A stretch of DNA of 11,467 bases from contig JAAFGU010000043.1 in NCBI GenBank assembly GCA_010365205.1, forward strand, positions 4,697 to 16,163. The letters run 5' to 3'. Shown here one piece after another: positions 1 through 6,994 of this stretch; the first letter of the stretch is position 1; the number at the start of each line of letters is the position of its first letter. The position numbers were made by a program, and so were the translations under genes. This stretch comes from Aromatoleum sp. GTDB taxonomy: Bacteria > Pseudomonadota > Gammaproteobacteria > Burkholderiales > Casimicrobiaceae. The notes beneath the pieces are model-generated. The model searched no databases. It was not told the DNA's origin and was given only the letters and a program-made list of their open reading frames with translations.

Positions 1-1048
1 GTCTGCGGCCGGCCTCACGCTGCGCCCGGTCGGTCGCCCGACGCTGGGCGACCAGATTCGGATCGAACAGGGCGGTCACACGGTTCTCGACGAGTCGCGC
101 GCCGACCTCCATCGCGCGTGGTCGGCGACGACGCACGCGCTGCAGCGCTTGCGCGATCATCCCGATGCGGCCGACCAGGAATTCGACCGGATTCTCGACA
201 CGGCGGACCCGGGACTCAGTCCGCGGCTGACGTTCGATCCTGCCGCGGACATCACCGCGCCCTACGTCGCAACGGGCGCACGCCCGCTGATCGCCATCCT
301 TCGCGAGCAGGGCGTCAACGGGCAGGTCGAGATGGCGGCCGCGTTCGACCGCGCCGGCTTCGCTGCGGTCGACGTCCACATGAGCGATCTGCTCGCCGGC
401 CGGCGCTCATTGGCGGACTTCGCAGGCTTCGCCGCCGGCGGCGGCTTTTCCTACGGCGACGTTCTGGGCGCCGGCGAGGGCTGGGCCAAGTCGATCCTGT
501 TCAATGCCCGCGCCCGCGACGACTTCTCGGCGTTCTTCGCGCGCGCCGACACTTTCGCACTGGGCGTGTGCAACGGCTGCCAGATGATGAGCAATCTGCA
601 CGAACTCATTCCCGGGACGACGCACTGGCCGCATTTCGTGCGCAACCGGTCGGAACAGTTCGAATCGCGTTTCGTGCTGCTTGCAGTTGAGTCGTCGCCG
701 TCGCTGTTCTTCCGCGGCATGGAGGGCAGCCGAATACCCGTGGCGACCGCGCACGGCGAAGGTTTCGCCGAATTTCGCGATGCGGCGCAGTTCGTGGCCG
801 CGCGACCGCTCGTCACATTGCGCTTCGTCGATCATGCGGGCGCTCCGACGGAGCGGTATCCTTGCAACGCCAACGGCTCGCCCGAGGGGATCGCCGGGCT
901 TACCACCGCCGACGGCCGCTTCTCGATCCTGATGCCGCATCCGGAGCGCGTGTTCCGGTCGGTGCAGATGTCGTGGCGCCCGCAAGGCTGGGGGGAGGAT
1001 TCGCCCTGGATGCGGATGTTCCGCAACGCACGCACCTGGCTGGGCTGA
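1..1048 (+). CDS. purL: Phosphoribosylformylglycinamidine synthase, C-terminal part with glutaminase domain (5' partial)
   Basis: This is the last 348 residues of single-chain PurL (FGAM synthetase), which makes FGAM from FGAR, ATP and glutamine in de novo purine synthesis in the cytoplasm. The frame is open from base 2 to the stop, so the start and the synthetase domains lie off the left edge. The visible part starts in the linker region and continues into a class I glutamine amidotransferase domain (from about base 275). The nucleophile is the Cys of GVCNGCQ (codon 569-571), and the His and Glu of the MPHPERVFR motif (His codon 938-940, Glu codon 944-946) complete the triad. The GGGFSYGDVLGAGEGWAKS segment is typical of the family. 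The long form, with synthetase and glutaminase fused, is usual in beta- and gammaproteobacteria; many other bacteria split it into PurL, PurQ and PurS. No terminator is visible before the next gene 76 bp downstream. Confidence 0.97.
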   Translation, partial: SAAGLTLRPVGRPTLGDQIRIEQGGHTVLDESRADLHRAWSATTHALQRLRDHPDAADQEFDRILDTADPGLSPRLTFDPAADITAPYVATGARPLIAILREQGVNGQVEMAAAFDRAGFAAVDVHMSDLLAGRRSLADFAGFAAGGGFSYGDVLGAGEGWAKSILFNARARDDFSAFFARADTFALGVCNGCQMMSNLHELIPGTTHWPHFVRNRSEQFESRFVLLAVESSPSLFFRGMEGSRIPVATAHGEGFAEFRDAAQFVAARPLVTLRFVDHAGAPTERYPCNANGSPEGIAGLTTADGRFSILMPHPERVFRSVQMSWRPQGWGEDSPWMRMFRNARTWLG

Positions 1049-1124
1049 AGCGCCGCGCGAACCACAGGGTGCGCTGCCGGTGTCGTGGTCAGTATCCGCG
1101 AATGACAGCTGAACGGAGAATGCG

Positions 1125-1739
1125 ATGGACCTGACCGTGTACTCAATCGACGGCGTGACACCGGTGGTAGATCCCTCCGCGTTCGTTCATCCGAGCGCCG
1201 TGCTCATCGGCGATGTGATCGTCGGGCCCGGCTGCTACATCGGGCCGGCGGCGTGCCTGCGCGGCGACTTCGGCCGCCTCGAAGTCAGGGCCGGCGCGAA
1301 CATCCAGGACACCTGCGTCCTGCATGCATTCCCGGGCCACGACACGGTGGTCGAGGAAGGCGGGCATATCGGCCACGGCGCGGTGCTGCATGGTTGCATC
1401 GTCCAGCGCAACGCGCTGGTCGGAATGAACGCCGTCGTCAATGACAACGCGGTGATCGGCGAATCGGCGATCGTCGCGGCGATGGCGTTCGTGAAGGCCG
1501 GAATGATCGTACCGCCGCGCACGCTCGTCGCGGGCATGCCGGCGAAGGTGATCCGCGCGCTGACCGACACCGAGCTCGCCTGGAAAAGCGAGGGGACGGC
1601 GAGCTATCACGAGCTCGCGCGCCGCTCGCTGGCGACGATGCGCGCGACGGCGCCGCTTGCGGCGCCTGAGCCCGACCGCCCCCGCTTCGAATTGCCGGAG
1701 ATGTTGCCGCTGTCGGTGCTGAAGGCGCGGCTACGCTGA
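1125..1739 (+). CDS. paaY: PaaY-type gamma-carbonic-anhydrase-fold protein (probable thioesterase)
   Basis: A 204-residue left-handed beta-helix (hexapeptide repeat) protein. Residues 20-145 carry repeated I/V-G-x-x-x hexads such as VLIGDVIVGPG and ALVGMNAVV. The three metal-binding histidines of the gamma-carbonic anhydrase family are visible as H67, H84 and H89, with the usual five-residue step between the last two. The RGDFGR and ANIQD motifs and the AWKSEGT tail match PaaY/CaiE more closely than YrdA. In E. coli, PaaY is a thioesterase that removes a toxic ring-opened CoA by-product of phenylacetate breakdown; I infer the same class of activity here. The ATG is preceded by GGAGA at 1115-1119, well spaced. 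No other paa gene is in the window, so a general carbonic-anhydrase-like or acyltransferase-like role is possible. It converges on ggt, with 51 bp between the stops. Confidence 0.88.
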   Translation: MDLTVYSIDGVTPVVDPSAFVHPSAVLIGDVIVGPGCYIGPAACLRGDFGRLEVRAGANIQDTCVLHAFPGHDTVVEEGGHIGHGAVLHGCIVQRNALVGMNAVVNDNAVIGESAIVAAMAFVKAGMIVPPRTLVAGMPAKVIRALTDTELAWKSEGTASYHELARRSLATMRATAPLAAPEPDRPRFELPEMLPLSVLKARLR

Positions 1740-1790
1740 GATTGTGCCGGCCGCGCGGTCTCGAAGTCTCGGAACGAGAGCTGACAGGCC

Positions 1791-3380
1791 CTAGAATCCG
1801 CCGGCCTGCCCATCGCGGCGCGGATCCGACGCCGCGATGTAGCCGCCTTCGATGCGGACGATGAACTGCCCGGCGCCGAAGTCCATGTACGAGTCCGCGA
1901 CCGACTTCAACTCGTGTCCCAGCGCAGCGAGACCGGCACGAAGCGCGGGCGACGCCGACGGCTCCAGGTCGATCGAGCGGCCGTCGTTGACCTTCCAGCG
2001 CGGCGCGTCGAGCGCACTCTGCGGGTTCATCCCGTAGGTCAGCAGCCGAACCAGCGTCTGCACGTGTCCGGGCGGCTGGATCGGTCCGCCCATGACGCCG
2101 AACGCGGCGAGCGGCGCGCCGGATTGGGTCAGGAACCCCGGAATGATCGTGTGGAACGGCCGCTTGCCGCCGCCGACCTCGTTCGGGTGTCCGGGAGAAA
2201 GCGAGAATCCCGCGCCCCGGTTCTGCAGGCTGATCCCGGTACCGGGGACGACGACGCCGGAGCCGAAGCCCATGTAGTTCGACTGGATCAGCGACACCAT
2301 CATCCCGCGCTCGTCCGCGGCGCACAGGTAGACGGTGCCGCCCTTGGGCGGCTGCCCGGGGCCGAAGTCGCGTGCGCGCGTCGGATCGATCAGCGTCGCG
2401 CGCGATGCGAGGTAACGCGGATCGAGCAGCGCGTCCGCGCTGACGTCCATCGTTCGCGGATCGCTGACGTAGCGGTGGACGTCGGCGAACGCGAGCTTCA
2501 TCGCCTCGATCTGCAGGTGCTGGCTGGCGACCGAGTCCGGCTCGAGCGCGGCGAGGTCGAATGCGCGCAGGATGCCGAGCGCCATCTGCGCCGCGATGCC
2601 CTGTCCGTTGGGCGGAATTTCGTGAACCGTCGCGCCGCCATAGTCGAGCGCCAGCGGCGTCACCCAGTCCAGCGTATGGTTGGCAAAGTCGGCAAGCGAG
2701 TGGGCAGCGCCGTGCGCGCGCGCATCGGCGACCATCGCTTCGGCCAGTTCTCCGCGATAGAACGCCTGTCCGTGCGTGTCGGCGATCCGCTCCATCGTCG
2801 CCGCCATCGCGGGACAGGCGAAGCGCTCGCCCGGGCGCGGCGCGCGACCTTGCGGAAGGAAGCAATCGGCGAAGCCGAGATCCTTCGGCATCACGGTTTC
2901 GGCGAGCGCCCATTTCCCGGCAACGATCGGCGAAACGAGATAGCCGTCGCGCGCGTAGCGGATCGCCGGCGCGAACAAGTCAGCGAAGGGCAACGTACCG
3001 AAACGCTGCGAAAGAGCGGCCCAGCCGGAGACGGCGCCCGGAACGGTGACCGATTCCCATCCGCGGGGCGGAATCTCGGTCATGCCGGCATAGCGCGCCG
3101 GCGTCGCCGCGGCGGGCGCACGTCCCGACGCATTGAGGCCGACGAGCTCGCGACCATCCCAGACGATCGCGAACAGGTCGCTGCCAAGCCCGTTGCTGCA
3201 CGGCTCGAGGATCGTCAGCGCGATCGCGGTGGCCAGCGCCGCGTCGACGGCGTTGCCGCCGCGCTGGAGCATCGCAAGACCAGCCTGCGTTGCGAGCGGC
3301 TGCGACGTGGCGACCGCGTTGCGGGCGAGAATCGGCTGCCGCCGCGACGCGTAACGCGTCGCCCAGTCGAAGTTCAGCAT
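1791..3380 (-). CDS. ggt: Gamma-glutamyltransferase family protein (cytoplasmic type)
   Basis: A 529-residue Ntn-hydrolase of the gamma-glutamyltranspeptidase family, which self-cleaves into large and small subunits and hydrolyses or transfers gamma-glutamyl groups (for example from glutathione). The N-terminal family motif VATSQPLATQAG and the GGNAVDAALA segment are at residues 23-50. The expected autocleavage and nucleophile Thr is T349 in KGGTVYLC. It is followed by VSLIQSNYMGFGSGVV and, near the C-terminus, FGVMGGPIQPPGHVQ, the family's Gly-rich substrate loop. There is no signal peptide, so unlike E. coli Ggt it should act in the cytoplasm; the substrate is unknown. I chose the ATG at 3380 because family similarity begins just after it. 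An upstream in-frame ATG at 3434 would add 18 unconserved residues. The 3380 start has no clear SD and lies 10 bp after the stop of a small ORF, so coupled translation is possible. Confidence 0.93.
   Translation of the reverse strand: MLNFDWATRYASRRQPILARNAVATSQPLATQAGLAMLQRGGNAVDAALATAIALTILEPCSNGLGSDLFAIVWDGRELVGLNASGRAPAAATPARYAGMTEIPPRGWESVTVPGAVSGWAALSQRFGTLPFADLFAPAIRYARDGYLVSPIVAGKWALAETVMPKDLGFADCFLPQGRAPRPGERFACPAMAATMERIADTHGQAFYRGELAEAMVADARAHGAAHSLADFANHTLDWVTPLALDYGGATVHEIPPNGQGIAAQMALGILRAFDLAALEPDSVASQHLQIEAMKLAFADVHRYVSDPRTMDVSADALLDPRYLASRATLIDPTRARDFGPGQPPKGGTVYLCAADERGMMVSLIQSNYMGFGSGVVVPGTGISLQNRGAGFSLSPGHPNEVGGGKRPFHTIIPGFLTQSGAPLAAFGVMGGPIQPPGHVQTLVRLLTYGMNPQSALDAPRWKVNDGRSIDLEPSASPALRAGLAALGHELKSVADSYMDFGAGQFIVRIEGGYIAASDPRRDGQAGGF
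1811..1839. repeat. Perfect 10-bp inverted repeat in the 3' end of ggt
   Basis: CATCGCGGCG and CGCCGCGATG flank a nine-base spacer that itself contains the palindrome CGGATCCG. It lies in the last 17 codons of ggt, where paaY and ggt transcription converge. No T-run follows on either strand, so it is not a standard intrinsic terminator; it could form a stabilising or pausing hairpin, or be chance in GC-rich code. Confidence 0.4.
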
Positions 3381-3390
3381 CGGCGGGCGC

Positions 3391-3519
3391 TCAATCGGCC
3401 CCGGCGCGGGAATGCCGGAGTGGCGTCGACACATTCGCGATCGCGCTCCGCGCGGCGCAGTCGAGCGGGCCCATCGTGACCTTCAACGGCACGACGGGTT
3501 CGCGACATGCGGCGGACAT
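3391..3519 (-). CDS. Possible small ORF of 42 codons between tctA and ggt, function unknown
   Basis: A 42-residue ORF begins with ATG at 3519, seven bases after a perfect AGGAGG (3532 to 3527) that lies inside the last codons of tctA. It ends with TGA at 3393-3391, ten bases before the chosen ggt start. The product is basic, with no membrane segment, signal peptide or domain I recognise; it has two Cys residues that form no metal-binding pattern. It is out of frame with ggt. Its position suggests a translated spacer that hands ribosomes from tctA to ggt, a small protein, or the remnant of a gene. The SD is the main evidence for translation; nothing in the protein itself proves it is functional. 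An alternative is that this SD simply feeds ggt through reinitiation. Confidence 0.4.
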   Translation of the reverse strand: MSAACREPVVPLKVTMGPLDCAARSAIANVSTPLRHSRAGAD

Positions 3520-3521
3520 CG

Positions 3522-5024
3522 TCACTCCTCCTGGAACGCGACTTCGCGCGTCTTGCGGAACGCGGGCGCGATGATCAGCAGCAGCAGGAACGCTGCCGCG
3601 AGAAGCATTGCCAGCGAGAGGGGCCGGGTGAAGAACACCGTCGGATCGCCGCGCGACAGCAGCAGCGCGCGCCGCAGATTTTCCTCCATCAATGGGCCCA
3701 GCACGAAGCCCAGCAGCAGCGGCGCGGGCTCGCACTCGAGCTTGACGAAGATCACGCCGAGGAGGCCGAAAAATGCCGTCTGCATGACGTCGAAACTCGT
3801 GTTGCTGATGCTGTAGACGCCGATCGAGCAGAACAGGAGGATCGCCGGATAGAGCAGCCGGTAGGGCACCTGCAAGAGCTTGATCCACATGCCGATCAGC
3901 GGCAGGTTCAACACGACCAGCATCAGATTGCCGACCCACATCGACGCGATCAATCCCCAGAAGAGGCCCGGGTTGCTGGTGATGACCTGAGGACCGGGCT
4001 GGATGTTGTGAATCGTCATCGCCCCGACCATCAGCGCCATCACCGCGTTTTCCGGGATGCCGAGGGTGAGCAGCGGAATGAATGACGTTTGCGCGCCGGC
4101 ATTGTTGGCGGACTCGGGTCCCGCGACGCCCTGGATCGCGCCCTTGCCGAAGCGCGAAGGATCCTTGGCGATCTTCTTTTCCAGCGCGTAGGAGGCGAAC
4201 GACGCGAGCATGGCACCGCCGCCGGGCAGCACACCGAGCATCGAGCCCAGTCCGGTGCCGCGAAGCACGGCGGGCCATGCCTGTCGGAACTGCTCCTTGG
4301 TGATCCAAAGGCCCTTGACTTTGCTCGCGATGACTTCGCGCTTTTCCGTGGTTTCGAGATTGGTAATGATCTCGGCGAAGCCGAACAGGCCCATCGCGAC
4401 GCTGACCACGCCGATGCCGTCGGTAAGCTCCGGAATCCCGAACGCGAAACGCGCCGCGCCGGAGTTCACGTCGGTGCCGACGATGCCGAGCAGCAGGCCC
4501 AGGACGATCATCGCGATAGCCTTGAGCAGCGAGCCGTGGGCGAGGACGACCGCGCCGATCAGCCCCAGCACCATCAGGGAGAAGTACTCGGCCGGGCCGA
4601 ACTTCAACGCCAGCTCGGACAGCGGAATCGAGACCCCCGCGACCAGCACCGTGGATACCGTGCCGGCGAAGAAGGAGCCCAGCGCGGCGATGGCCAGCGC
4701 GGCGCCCGCCTGGCCCTGGAGCGCCATCTGGTGCCCATCGAGGCAGGTGACCGCGGACGATGTCTCTCCGGGCATGTTGAGCAGGATCGACGTGGTCGAG
4801 CCGCCATACTGCGCGCCGTAGTAGATGCCGGCCAGCATGATCAACGCCGATACCGGTTGCAGCGCGTACGTGGTCGGCAGCAGCATCGCGATCGTCGCAA
4901 CAGGGCCTATGCCGGGCAAAACGCCGATCAGCGTGCCCAGCATCGAGCCGATGAACGCGTACAGCAGATTGACCGGCGTCAGCGCAACGCTGAAGCCGAG
5001 CGCGAGATGCGAGAGCAATTCCAC
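3522..5024 (-). CDS. tctA: Tripartite tricarboxylate transporter large membrane subunit TctA
   Basis: A 500-residue, very hydrophobic inner-membrane protein of the TctA family, the large permease subunit of the tripartite tricarboxylate transporters. These couple cation or proton flow to uptake of carboxylates such as citrate, delivered by a periplasmic receptor. Two copies of the family's glycine-rich signature are visible in the two halves: GVLPGIGP (residues 34-41) and GVLPGGGA (264-271). YGGSTTSILLNMPGE (73-87) and GPESANNAGAQTSFIPLLTLGIP (302-324) are also diagnostic. The length is normal. The start is a GTG at 5024, preceded by GAGGA seven bases away and ten bases after the tctB stop; longer in-frame starts would run back into tctB. 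The substrate cannot be read from the sequence. No receptor gene (tctC) lies next to it. Confidence 0.95.
   Translation of the reverse strand: MELLSHLALGFSVALTPVNLLYAFIGSMLGTLIGVLPGIGPVATIAMLLPTTYALQPVSALIMLAGIYYGAQYGGSTTSILLNMPGETSSAVTCLDGHQMALQGQAGAALAIAALGSFFAGTVSTVLVAGVSIPLSELALKFGPAEYFSLMVLGLIGAVVLAHGSLLKAIAMIVLGLLLGIVGTDVNSGAARFAFGIPELTDGIGVVSVAMGLFGFAEIITNLETTEKREVIASKVKGLWITKEQFRQAWPAVLRGTGLGSMLGVLPGGGAMLASFASYALEKKIAKDPSRFGKGAIQGVAGPESANNAGAQTSFIPLLTLGIPENAVMALMVGAMTIHNIQPGPQVITSNPGLFWGLIASMWVGNLMLVVLNLPLIGMWIKLLQVPYRLLYPAILLFCSIGVYSISNTSFDVMQTAFFGLLGVIFVKLECEPAPLLLGFVLGPLMEENLRRALLLSRGDPTVFFTRPLSLAMLLAAAFLLLLIIAPAFRKTREVAFQEE
3527..3532 (-). promoter_or_regulatory. Perfect Shine-Dalgarno AGGAGG inside the tctA 3' end
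   Basis: The minus strand reads AGGAGG here, seven bases upstream of the ATG at 3519 and overlapping the final codons of tctA. It is the strongest ribosome binding site in the tct-ggt cluster. It fits the 42-codon ORF, not the ggt start about 140 bases further on, and it is the reason for annotating that ORF. Confidence 0.65.
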
Positions 5025-5034
5025 GGAGGATTCC

Positions 5035-5487
5035 TCAGTTGGCGCCGGGCCAAATCGGAAGCTGCAGCTTGAGGCCCAATGCGAAAACGCCAACGGCGAG
5101 CACTGCGAGCAGGATGCCGCTGATGACCGCTTCCCTGGGCCGGAACTCCTGGCTTGCGGCGCTCGCGAGAACGATCAACAGAATCGTCGACAGCACGAGA
5201 CCCGCATAATTCACGATCGCGCCGAACAGCACGACGCTGCCGAGCACGACGGCCACCGGCCGCCAGCGCCATCCGGGAAGCGGCGGGCCGTCGACGCGCA
5301 GGCCGCGCAGGACCACGGCGGAGCCCAGCGCCACGAGCAGGATGCCGAGCATTCGCGGGAAATAGCCCGGCCCCATGCGGGCGGCGCTCCCGAGCGCGTA
5401 GTTGCTGCCCAGCACGATAGCGGCGATGCCGATCGCGACGAACAGCAGCCCGGCAACGAAATCCTTCGGATGGCGAATGTGCGCCAT
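5035..5487 (-). CDS. tctB: Tripartite tricarboxylate transporter small membrane subunit TctB
   Basis: A 150-residue membrane protein with four predicted transmembrane segments (about residues 10-28, 47-62, 78-110 as a poorly resolved pair, and 122-140). The MGPGYFPRMLG motif at 39-49 is the hallmark of TctB subunits. It partners TctA in the inner membrane; its exact role in transport is not settled. The ATG at 5487 has a strong GGGAGG just upstream and begins where family similarity starts, so the in-frame start 12 codons further up is not preferred. The gene opens the tctB-tctA-(small ORF)-ggt unit, with 10 bp to the tctA GTG. Confidence 0.93.
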   Translation of the reverse strand: MAHIRHPKDFVAGLLFVAIGIAAIVLGSNYALGSAARMGPGYFPRMLGILLVALGSAVVLRGLRVDGPPLPGWRWRPVAVVLGSVVLFGAIVNYAGLVLSTILLIVLASAASQEFRPREAVISGILLAVLAVGVFALGLKLQLPIWPGAN

Positions 5488-5539
5488 GTCCCCTCCCGCG
5501 CGTTTTTTTCGTCGCCGACTCACGTACGGCGAGCGGCGT

Positions 5540-5548
5540 AGGATAGCA
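5540..5548 (-). promoter_or_regulatory. Candidate extended -10 promoter for tctB-tctA-ggt
   Basis: The minus strand reads TGC-TATCCT, an extended -10 element, about 50 bases upstream of the tctB ATG. No good -35 hexamer lies 17 bases further up, which is tolerated by extended -10 promoters. It is the best sigma-70 candidate in the gap, but it is short and unproven. Confidence 0.3.
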
Positions 5549-5576
5549 TCGAAGCGGCGCGTTCGTCCGGCACGAC

Positions 5577-5596
5577 AACCGGCGCCGACGCCGGTT
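5577..5596. repeat. Perfect 8-bp inverted repeat upstream of the tctB promoter candidate
   Basis: AACCGGCG and CGCCGGTT flank a four-base CCGA spacer. No T-run follows on either strand, so it does not look like a terminator. Its place just upstream of the candidate -10 would suit a regulator binding site, but this is inference, and GC-rich dyads of this size also arise by chance. Confidence 0.35.
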
Positions 5597-5807
5597 TCGC
5601 GGCGATGCGCCTGGCGATCCGTGCGCCGCGGGGCGCCCCCAAATCCGACGCTCGCGCGCCGGTCGGCGATGCGGACGAACCTACGGCCGAACGCGGAGCA
5701 GACAATTCGGAGCGGACGATTGCACCGCGTTCATGCGCGCCGGGAAAGCAGCGCGAGCAGACCCTGATCCCGCCCGGGCGCACGGATCGGCTGCGCGCGG
5801 CTCCGGC

Positions 5808-5835
5808 AAGAAAAAGGGCAGGCCGCGGCCTGCCC
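5808..5835 (-). terminator. Intrinsic terminator of the yciB-bolA-ppiC unit
   Basis: On the minus strand a perfect 20-base palindrome (5816-5835, GGGCAGGCCG/CGGCCTGCCC, which must open a few central bases as the loop) is followed at once by TTTTTCTT. It starts about 20 bases after the ppiC stop. A GC-rich stem followed by a T-tract is a textbook factor-independent terminator. Confidence 0.9.
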
Positions 5836-5856
5836 CTGTTCACGACGCGAGGCGGC

Positions 5857-6690
5857 TTACATGCCGTTTTTCGCTCGCAGGTCCTTGAAGTAGCTGTCGA
5901 GGTACTGACCCTGCATCCGTTGCATCAGCTGCGGCTTTACTTCTTCGTAGTTCGGCACCTTCGCGTCGCGGACGTCGTCGAGTTTGATCACGTGCCAGCC
6001 GAATTGCGACTGGACCGGCGTCGCGGTGAACTTGCCCTTTTCGAGCTTGACCATCGCGTCCGAGAACGGCTTGACGAAATTCGCCGGCGCGTTCCAGTCG
6101 AGATCGCCGCCATTGACCTTCGAACCCGGGTCCTTCGAGCGCTCGGCGAGCTTTTCGAACTTCTCCCCTTTCTGCAGCGAGGCGATGATGTCCTTGGCCT
6201 CGTCTTCCTTGTCGACCAGGATGTGGCGGACGTGATACTCCTTGTCGCCGATCTGCGACTTGATCGTGTCGTACTCCTTTTGCAGCGCGGCGTCCGGAAT
6301 CGGGTTCGCCTTCGCCCAGTCGGCGACATAGGCACGGACCAGCACCGTCTGAGCCGTGAGGTCCATCTGGATTTTGATCTCGGCGTTCTTGTCGAGGCCC
6401 TTCTTCCTGGCTTCACGCGTGAGCAGTTCGCGCGTGTTGAGCTCGTCGCGAATCGCGTTGCGCAGTTCCGGCGAATCGGGCTGGCCCTGGGAAAGGCGCT
6501 CCTTCAGCAGTACGTCGAAGTACGCCTTGGGGTAGATGTCCTTGCCGGCAGTCGCGGCCGCAGGCGCTGGGACCTTTGCCACCTTTTCCGGGGCTTTTGC
6601 CGGGGCGGCCTTGTCCTGCGCCTGGGCGCTGGACCCCGTCAGCGCGACGAGCGCGGCGAACAGGGCGATGGTCAGAGGTTGCTTCGTCAT
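5857..6690 (-). CDS. Periplasmic parvulin-type peptidyl-prolyl cis-trans isomerase
   Basis: A 277-residue parvulin of the PpiC/SurA/PrsA-like group that helps exported proteins fold. Residues 1-24 are a signal peptide ending in AQA before Q25, followed by an Ala/Pro/Lys-rich linker (27-47). A helical chaperone-like region spans about 52-145, and the rotamase domain about 151-239. The domain shows HVRHILV (with H153 and H156), GGDLDWN (194-200) and FGWHVIKL (230-237), the usual active-site motifs. A short helical tail follows. The ATG has AGGA eight bases upstream. It is the last gene of the yciB-bolA-ppiC unit, 19 bp after bolA, and ends just before a strong terminator. It is smaller than SurA and has one rotamase domain; whether it handles outer-membrane proteins is not visible. 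Confidence 0.94.
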   Translation of the reverse strand: MTKQPLTIALFAALVALTGSSAQAQDKAAPAKAPEKVAKVPAPAAATAGKDIYPKAYFDVLLKERLSQGQPDSPELRNAIRDELNTRELLTREARKKGLDKNAEIKIQMDLTAQTVLVRAYVADWAKANPIPDAALQKEYDTIKSQIGDKEYHVRHILVDKEDEAKDIIASLQKGEKFEKLAERSKDPGSKVNGGDLDWNAPANFVKPFSDAMVKLEKGKFTATPVQSQFGWHVIKLDDVRDAKVPNYEEVKPQLMQRMQGQYLDSYFKDLRAKNGM

Positions 6691-6709
6691 CGGTACAGTC
6701 CTTTTGTGG

Positions 6710-6994
6710 TTAAGAAGGAAATTCTTCCGGCGTCAGCGCCCGGATCGATAGCGCATGGATCGGGTGAGGGAGGAGATCGGCGACCCGGTCCAGAACCCGC
6801 TGATGCCGCGCAAGCCGCGACAGACCGGAGAACTGCTCGGACACGATCAGGAGCGAAAAGTGCCCGCCACCGGCGGCCGCGCCGGCATGTCCGGCGTGCG
6901 CCGCGCTATCGTCGTCAATCTCGAGGATCGCTGGCGCCAGTGCGGCGAGGCGCGCGCGAAGCGTGGAGGCGGGGTCGAACACGGGGGCTGTCAC
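6710..6994 (-). CDS. bolA: BolA family protein
   Basis: A 94-residue protein of the BolA/IbaG family. These small cytoplasmic proteins work with monothiol glutaredoxins in Fe-S handling and affect cell shape and envelope genes. The class II KH-like fold is recognisable: LEIDDDSAAHAGH (residues 24-36), GGGHFSLLIVSEQFSGLSRLARHQRV (42-67, with the conserved LARHQRV helix) and HALSIRALTPEE (80-91). The His-rich AHAGHAG stretch is common in betaproteobacterial members. The start is a GTG whose first bases overlap the yciB stop (GTGA at 6994-6991), with AGGAGG four bases upstream, so it should be translationally coupled to yciB. A longer reading of this frame upstream only shadows yciB. Confidence 0.92.
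   Translation of the reverse strand: MTAPVFDPASTLRARLAALAPAILEIDDDSAAHAGHAGAAAGGGHFSLLIVSEQFSGLSRLARHQRVLDRVADLLPHPIHALSIRALTPEEFPS

Larger units (their letters stand above)
5488..5856. other. 369-bp gene-free gap between ppiC and tctB
   Basis: I see no credible gene here: the reading frames that cross it are Arg/Ala/Pro-rich, lack ribosome sites and resemble nothing I know. It holds the ppiC terminator at its right end (5808-5835), a perfect 8-bp dyad (5577-5596) and a possible extended -10 promoter for tctB (5540-5548). Roughly 5600-5800 shows nothing I can name. Confidence 0.75.

Noticed and set aside
1740..1790. Possible bidirectional terminator between paaY and ggt (TCTCG...CGAGA)
   Set aside because: The stem is only five bases, with a long loop and no T-run on either side.
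3381..3434. Longer ggt start at 3434
   Set aside because: A GGAG lies ten bases upstream, but the added 18 residues are unlike the family N-terminus and overlap the small ORF; family similarity starts right after the 3380 ATG.
1438..3479. Open frames of about 500 codons on both strands overlapping ggt and paaY
   Set aside because: They are Arg/Ala-rich shadows of ggt and paaY in other frames, with no recognisable domain; Ggt itself is unmistakable.
5520..5843. Minus-strand open frame of 107 codons in the ppiC-tctB gap
   Set aside because: It starts beyond the ppiC terminator, which it reads through, has no SD, is rich in Arg, Ala and Ser, and shows no family resemblance. Read as non-coding.
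5982..5997. TGGCACG on the minus strand, resembling the -24 half of a sigma-54 promoter that PilR could use
   Set aside because: The -12 TTGC element is missing at the right spacing, and the site lies within the ppiC coding sequence (the FGWHVIKL codons).
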